Below, one piece after another: positions 62,441 to 64,000 of a stretch of DNA of 64,000 bases. How positions within the stretch are numbered: the first letter of the stretch is position 1; the number at the start of each line of letters is the position of its first letter. This DNA is from Chryseobacterium sp. 3008163 (GTDB lineage Bacteria; Bacteroidota; Bacteroidia; Flavobacteriales; Weeksellaceae), in the NCBI RefSeq assembly GCF_003669035.1, contig NZ_CP033070.1:1426001-1490000 (forward strand), given 5' to 3'. Position numbers and translations under genes: made by a program. The notes beneath the pieces were generated by a model, which was given only the letters and a program-made list of their open reading frames with translations, was not told the origin of the DNA and did no database searches.

Positions 62441-63700
62441 ATGAGTTTTATTAATCAAAAATTAAAAATATACGCTGTTGCAGTTTTAGGTTCAGGAATG
62501 TTCCTTGCCTGTGCACAGACAAACACTGCAACGGCTGCAAAAGCGACAATCCAAACTTCAAAATCCGGAAAAGTAGTTCCTACCAATCTGAAATGGTCTG
62601 AAAGAATGATGCTTTCTGAAATGCAGAGATTCCCGGAAGCGTGGATGCTTGATTTCAGCAAAAGCCCGAAATGGACGTATCCTTCGGCAATTGTTTTGGA
62701 TGGTGCTGAGCAACTTTACCTTAAAACCGGTAAAAAAGAATACTACGATTACATCAGTGGTTTCGGAGAAACTTTGATCAAGGAAGACGGTACAATCACT
62801 ACTTACGATCTTGACAAGTACAACATCGACATGCTGAACAGTGGAAACGTATTGCTTTATCTTTATGAAAAAGAAAAGAAAGACAAATACCTGAAAGCAC
62901 TTCAAACTTTACGTTTGCAAATCGACGGACAGCCAAGAACAAATGAAGGTTCTTTCTGGCATAAAAAAATCTATCCTTATCAGGTTTGGCTAGATGGTTT
63001 GTACATGGGAATGCCTTTCTACACGCATTACACAAAAGATTTTATAAAAGGTGCAGATGCAACCAAAGCTTATGATGATATTGTGATGCAATTTGATTCG
63101 GTTCAGAAAAACCTTTTAGACAAAAAAACTGGATTGCTGTATCACGCTTGGGATGAAAGTAAAGAACAGGCTTGGGCAGACAAACAAACCGGACTTTCAC
63201 CCAATTTCTGGGGAAGAGCGATGGGTTGGTACGGAATGGCGATGGTAGATGTTCTTGATTATTTACCTAAAGATCATCCGGGAAGAGCGAGAATTATTTC
63301 TTATATCAAATCATATTCTGACGCTATTATTAAATATCAGGATAAAAAATCTGGTCTTTGGTATCAGGTTTTAGATAAACCTTTAGCGAATGGTAATTAC
63401 GAAGAAGCAACAGCTTCAGCAATGTTTGTGTACACGATGATTAAATCCGTAAACAAAGGATATCTTCCAAAATCATACAAAACTGCAGCTAAAAAAGGCT
63501 ATGACGGAATCATCAAAAACTTAATCACAGTTGATGAAAACGGAGTGGTAAATTTAAATAAATGTTGCGCCGTTGCCGGTTTAGGAGGAAAACCTTACCG
63601 AGACGGTTCTTACGAATATTATGTAAATGAAGAAATCCGTTCGAATGACGGAAAAGGAACAGGACCATTTATTTTGGCAAGTTTGGAATTTGAAAAATAA
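62441..63700 (+). CDS. GH105 unsaturated rhamnogalacturonyl/galacturonyl hydrolase
   Basis: 419 residues with a lipoprotein signal ending MFLAC. Six-hairpin (alpha/alpha)6 barrel enzyme of the YteR type: WTYPSAIVLDGAEQLYLKTG, TYDLDKYNIDMLNSGNVLLY (catalytic Asp region), WHKKIYPYQVWLDGLYMGMP (second Asp), SPNFWGRAMGWYGMAMVDVL, and EATASAMFVYTMIK. Releases the terminal unsaturated uronate, which becomes 5-keto-4-deoxyuronate, the substrate of KduI. Confidence 0.9.
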   Translation: MSFINQKLKIYAVAVLGSGMFLACAQTNTATAAKATIQTSKSGKVVPTNLKWSERMMLSEMQRFPEAWMLDFSKSPKWTYPSAIVLDGAEQLYLKTGKKEYYDYISGFGETLIKEDGTITTYDLDKYNIDMLNSGNVLLYLYEKEKKDKYLKALQTLRLQIDGQPRTNEGSFWHKKIYPYQVWLDGLYMGMPFYTHYTKDFIKGADATKAYDDIVMQFDSVQKNLLDKKTGLLYHAWDESKEQAWADKQTGLSPNFWGRAMGWYGMAMVDVLDYLPKDHPGRARIISYIKSYSDAIIKYQDKKSGLWYQVLDKPLANGNYEEATASAMFVYTMIKSVNKGYLPKSYKTAAKKGYDGIIKNLITVDENGVVNLNKCCAVAGLGGKPYRDGSYEYYVNEEIRSNDGKGTGPFILASLEFEK

Positions 63701-63704
63701 TGCT

Positions 63705-63863
63705 TTAAACCATTAAGGAGAGGTAAGAAGTTAAGATTCATTAAGGTTAAAATCTAGATTTTATTAAGCGAGTTGCTTTAAGCATAATACTTAATGATCT
63801 TAATGAAAATCAATTTATTGATTCTTAATTTAAGCAGCTAGTATTTCTTAAATCCTTAATGGT
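63705..63863. repeat. Long imperfect palindrome R2, copy 3
   Basis: Ends TTAAACCATTAAGGAG and TCCTTAATGGTG, with inner CTTAAT/ATTAAG arms; right after the GH105 stop. Confidence 0.7.
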
Positions 63864-63916
63864 GAAAAAAAAAATTCATTCTAACATTACACAAACCAGA
63901 TCAAAAATCTGATTTT

Positions 63917-64000
63917 ATGATGACAAACAAAATTTTAAATATACTTTCAATCACTGCATTTTCAATTGCATCAACCTATTTGACCGCACAGGAAAAACCA
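63917..64000 (+). CDS. Start of a further secreted protein, cut by the window edge
   Basis: ATG at 63917-63919; 28 codons visible, MMTNKILNILSITAFSIAST... then LTAQEKP. This is a signal peptide with cleavage after TAQ. Probably another pectin-locus enzyme by position; family cannot be told. Confidence 0.6.
   Translation, partial: MMTNKILNILSITAFSIASTYLTAQEKP

Overview
The window looks like a chromosomal segment of a flavobacterium close to Chryseobacterium (Bacteroidota, Weeksellaceae). The support is a low GC content, Bacteroidota-type -7 boxes (TAnnTTTG) in front of several genes, SusC/SusD outer-membrane pairs, Bacteroidota-type (T6SSiii) VgrG and TssD proteins, tRNA genes without an encoded CCA, and extragenic palindromes of a style common in this group. 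The assignment is inference; no rRNA or marker gene is present.

Layout. (1) 25-2803, minus strand: an RNA-repair-like cassette made of an Rnl2-type RNA ligase, a cREC cyclic-phosphate receiver-like protein, an ATP-grasp protein and a YkuK-type RNase H fold protein. (2) 3000-5114, minus strand: a dense, odd tRNA array of about 16 tRNAs plus two tRNA-Asp-like oddities. It contains a tRNA-Asp interrupted in its T-loop, a long-variable-arm tRNA-Cys apparently born from tandem duplication of tRNA-Tyr, a tRNA-Leu without its long variable arm, and four copies of a conserved stem-loop. Two tiny monocistronic genes lie just upstream (5171-5806). The array and the repair cassette are co-directional. 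(3) 5972-13535, minus: a seven-gene MoxR AAA+ / vWA / beta-propeller ternary-type operon. (4) 13937-16929: deoD, tatD and two little-known genes. (5) 17223-21763, plus: xylose catabolism (xylB, xylA, xylE). (6) 21951-23429: marR and a broken S41 peptidase. (7) 23593-36387, minus: an orphan T6SSiii effector island (TssD, VgrG, DUF2235 phospholipase-like effector, PAAR-like DUF4280, OmpA-fused candidate effector, lipoproteins). No T6SS core genes (sheath, baseplate, membrane complex) are present. (8) 36626-39243: a CPA1 antiporter with a small partner and a retropepsin-like secreted protein. (9) 39409-42623: a LacI regulator followed by an accessory patch (DUF559, palindromes, RAYT remnant, broken acyltransferase). 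(10) 42832-64000: a complete pectin/galacturonate locus.

The pectin locus is divergent around an 873-bp regulatory region holding two LacI-type operators. To the right run susC-susD, pectinesterase, pectate lyase, a DUF4861 protein and a GH105 hydrolase, which capture and depolymerise pectin. To the left run kduI, kduD, uxaC, kdgK, eda, exuT, uxaB and uxaA, which convert galacturonate and the unsaturated uronate to pyruvate and glyceraldehyde-3-phosphate.

Eight genes carry ten single-base indels, all in A/T homopolymers, and all lie in the accessory regions. The MoxR, xylose and pectin genes show none. This may reflect decay, phase variation, or sequencing error that polishing removed only from conserved genes; the sequence alone cannot decide.
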